DNA of 64,000 bases, taken from contig NZ_AZGB01000027.1 in assembly GCF_001435235.1 (NCBI RefSeq), forward strand, positions 98,939 to 162,938. Reading direction: 5' to 3'. The stretch's first letter is position 1; every line of letters starts with the position of its first letter. The position numbers were made by a program, and so were the translations under genes. This DNA is from Liquorilactobacillus ghanensis DSM 18630. GTDB taxonomy: Bacteria; Bacillota; Bacilli; Lactobacillales; Lactobacillaceae. Below are positions 62,746-64,000 of the stretch, piece by piece. The notes beneath the pieces were generated by a model that saw nothing but the letters and a program-made list of their open reading frames with translations, ran no database searches and had not been told where the DNA came from.

Positions 62746-63048
62746 CTACTTAGAAAACGCAGAGTTTAATTTATTAAAATCAACAGTTCCTAGTCCCGTC
62801 GCTTGATTATATACCGTGTTGCCTTGGCTGGTATAATACAAATTGTTGTTATCAGTAGTTGAGTTCAATGCCGTAAATGGTGAATTTGAACTTTGAGCAA
62901 AATGATAGATCTGCGGATTCCAAAAGCCAATTCGATCATGGCGTCCACTATTCAAAACTGCTGAAACACCATTTAATTGGGGTGCTACAAAACTTGTGCC
63001 GCCATATTGATTTACCCAAGTCGCACTTTGATTTTGAGCTGTACTGTC
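62746..63048 (-). pseudogene. C-terminal remnant of an S53 (sedolisin-type) serine protease
   Basis: The open frame reads GGTSFVAPQLNGVSAVLNS, where GTS carries the nucleophile Ser of S53 peptidases, then RIGFWNPQIYHFAQ and the C-terminal GLGTVDFNKLN. An in-frame stop at its upstream edge (next to a GTCTTATT-AAG-AATAAGAC palindrome at 63046-63064) cuts off the pro-domain and the Glu/Asp catalytic part. Only the last ~100 residues remain. Confidence 0.8.
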
Positions 63049-63120
63049 TTATTAAGAATAAGACCAAAACACTACTCTTTATTTTAAATTGTATGCTAAT
63101 ATTGTAATTAAAATTATTCA

Positions 63121-63336
63121 CTAATGATTTCGTTCAGTATTATCTTCCCATGAAAACACATTTTCAATATTCGTTTCAAAAACATTTGCAATTTGAAAAG
63201 CTAGTCTAAGTGAGAGATTATACTTGTTTCGTTCGATTGAAGATATGGTTTGCCGCGTTACATCTAGTCTTTTTGCAAGGTCCTCTTGAGTCCAACGTCT
63301 TTCAGCACGAAGAACTATTATTCTGTTTTGAATCAA
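63121..63336 (-). CDS. XRE-family small HTH regulator
   Basis: About 71 residues, almost entirely one HTH: IQNRIIVLRAERRWTQEDLAKRLDVTRQTISSIERNKYNLSL, given here as RAERRWTQEDLAKRL and VTRQTISSIERNKYNLSL. A TTG at 63336 is well spaced from AAGGA; the ATG three codons earlier touches that site. Regulators of this type often sit beside a small membrane protein gene, but none is intact here. Confidence 0.85.
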   Translation of the reverse strand: MIQNRIIVLRAERRWTQEDLAKRLDVTRQTISSIERNKYNLSLRLAFQIANVFETNIENVFSWEDNTERNH

Positions 63337-63488
63337 AATTATCATTCCTTATCATCGTAAACCGATTATTGTGTTTGATTAGAATAAGAATACTTAAATA
63401 ATTCAGCATACGTATCAAAACCATATAATTTTTCTTGAGTCCAAATACTTTGCTCGTATTTTGTTAAGTTGTTTTCTCTACTCTTTTT

Positions 63489-63646
63489 TTAAAAATATTC
63501 ATACTTGTCTTCCTGTAATTTACTAATTCCAAAATCACCATATCTTAAAGCACTATTAATTTCCATAATACTTGAAGTTATAGCTCTTTTAAAACTACTT
63601 TCAGTAAATTTAGAAGCGTTTAATGTTAAGTTTCCTATATTTGCAG
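63489..63646 (-). pseudogene. C-terminal fragment of an unknown gene, cut by an IS
   Basis: Minus-strand frame reads ANIGNLTLNASKFTESSFKR then AITSSIMEINSALRYGDFGI and ends at 63489. The upstream part is replaced by the IS3-family end at ~63646. No family recognised. Confidence 0.5.
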
Positions 63647-64000
63647 TGGATTTGAGTCAAGATTTTAGACACGATTATGTAGGATTTCTAACTGACTAAT
63701 TTTTCCTTTTCATCTGGAGTTAAATAACCATCAGCACTGATGATCCGCCGAGAATTATAGAATCCCTCAATGTAACTAAACTGTGCCAAATTGGCTTCGT
63801 GGTAGTCTTTGTAAGTCCGTTGGTAAACCTCCTCTTTCTTGAAACTGGCATGAAATGATTCCACCACAGAATTGTCATATGGATAGCCACGTTTACTGTA
63901 AGAGTGCCGGATAGCGTGTTGCTTCAATGCTGTTTCAAGGGCATCACTTCGGTACTGGCTGCCCAAGTCAGTGTGCAGAATCAAACCGGCCTTGATGGAT
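63646..64000 (-). mobile_element. IS3-family insertion sequence, right part
   Basis: The end at ~63647-63672 reads TGGATTTGAGTCAAGATTTTAGACA, split as TGGATTTGAGTCAAG and ATTTTAGACA; its complement starts TGTCTAAAAT, typical of IS3-group ends. It continues past the window edge. Confidence 0.75.
63688..64000 (-). CDS. IS3-family transposase OrfB, C-terminal part
   Basis: DDE integrase domain: LILHTDLGSQYRSD holds the second catalytic Asp and DNSVVESFHASFKKEEVY the Glu, followed by YIEGFYNSRR. The frame is open to the window edge, so the first part lies outside. Ends at 63688. Confidence 0.93.
   Translation of the reverse strand, partial: SIKAGLILHTDLGSQYRSDALETALKQHAIRHSYSKRGYPYDNSVVESFHASFKKEEVYQRTYKDYHEANLAQFSYIEGFYNSRRIISADGYLTPDEKEKLVS

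Overview
The window looks like the chromosome of a lactic acid bacterium of the family Lactobacillaceae. The supporting signs are low GC by eye, strong AGGAGG ribosome binding sites, frequent TTG and GTG starts, a sucrose PTS with ScrB/ScrR/ScrK, an Fst-type toxin module, DUF4767 and DUF915 proteins, and gene families typical of lactobacilli. The genus cannot be fixed from the sequence alone.

Layout. 1-5.1 kb: a minus-strand aromatic amino acid operon (tkt-aroE-aroF and the start of a further gene) with aroD just upstream. The operon leader encodes a 20-residue peptide with six consecutive aromatic codons, followed by hairpins and an intrinsic terminator, which is a ribosome-mediated attenuator layout. 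5.7-13.9 kb: a type I restriction-modification locus (hsdR-hsdM-hsdS) with an inverted partial hsdS and a tyrosine recombinase between the two, i.e. a shufflable specificity subunit. 14-31.8 kb: metabolic and housekeeping genes, including an OhrR-like sensor with a flavoprotein disulfide reductase, PadR with a membrane partner, glyA, an aldo/keto reductase, glycerate kinase, a UbiB-family protein, and an RpiR regulator divergent from an RpiA-like gene and an oxidoreductase. 31.9-34.2 kb: an MFS transporter divergent from an Rgg regulator. 34.2-39.7 kb: an AT-rich sugar-PTS island (IIA, IIB, IIC, aldolase, DeoR, PfkB kinase). It is bounded by a 129-bp direct duplication of the rgg 3' end and carries an IS200-type remnant. 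39.8-46.2 kb: map, a 3-methyladenine glycosylase gene, a MacB-type ABC transporter, efp, a small hypothetical gene and asd. An 18-codon ORF containing Pro-Leu-Pro-Pro-Pro sits directly upstream of efp, a natural candidate for autoregulation by EF-P. 46.4-52 kb: the scrA / scrBRK sucrose regulon. 52-55 kb: a decayed accessory zone with a bacteriocin immunity gene, two CRISPR-like repeats and broken genes. 55-62 kb: an alpha/beta hydrolase, then an APH-fold kinase, a class-III aminotransferase-fold protein and a GtrA protein, convergent with an AraC regulator and a variant medium-chain dehydrogenase. 62.2-64 kb: an Fst toxin with antisense RNA, an S53 protease remnant, an XRE regulator and an IS3-family element running off the end.

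How the parts connect: transketolase supplies erythrose-4-phosphate to the DAHP synthase two genes downstream, so putting tkt behind an aromatic-codon leader would tie precursor supply to demand. The two leader ORFs (aromatic run before tkt, polyproline before efp) share a logic: translation of a short ORF reports the shortage that the downstream product would relieve. Both proposals rest on sequence layout only and have not been tested here.
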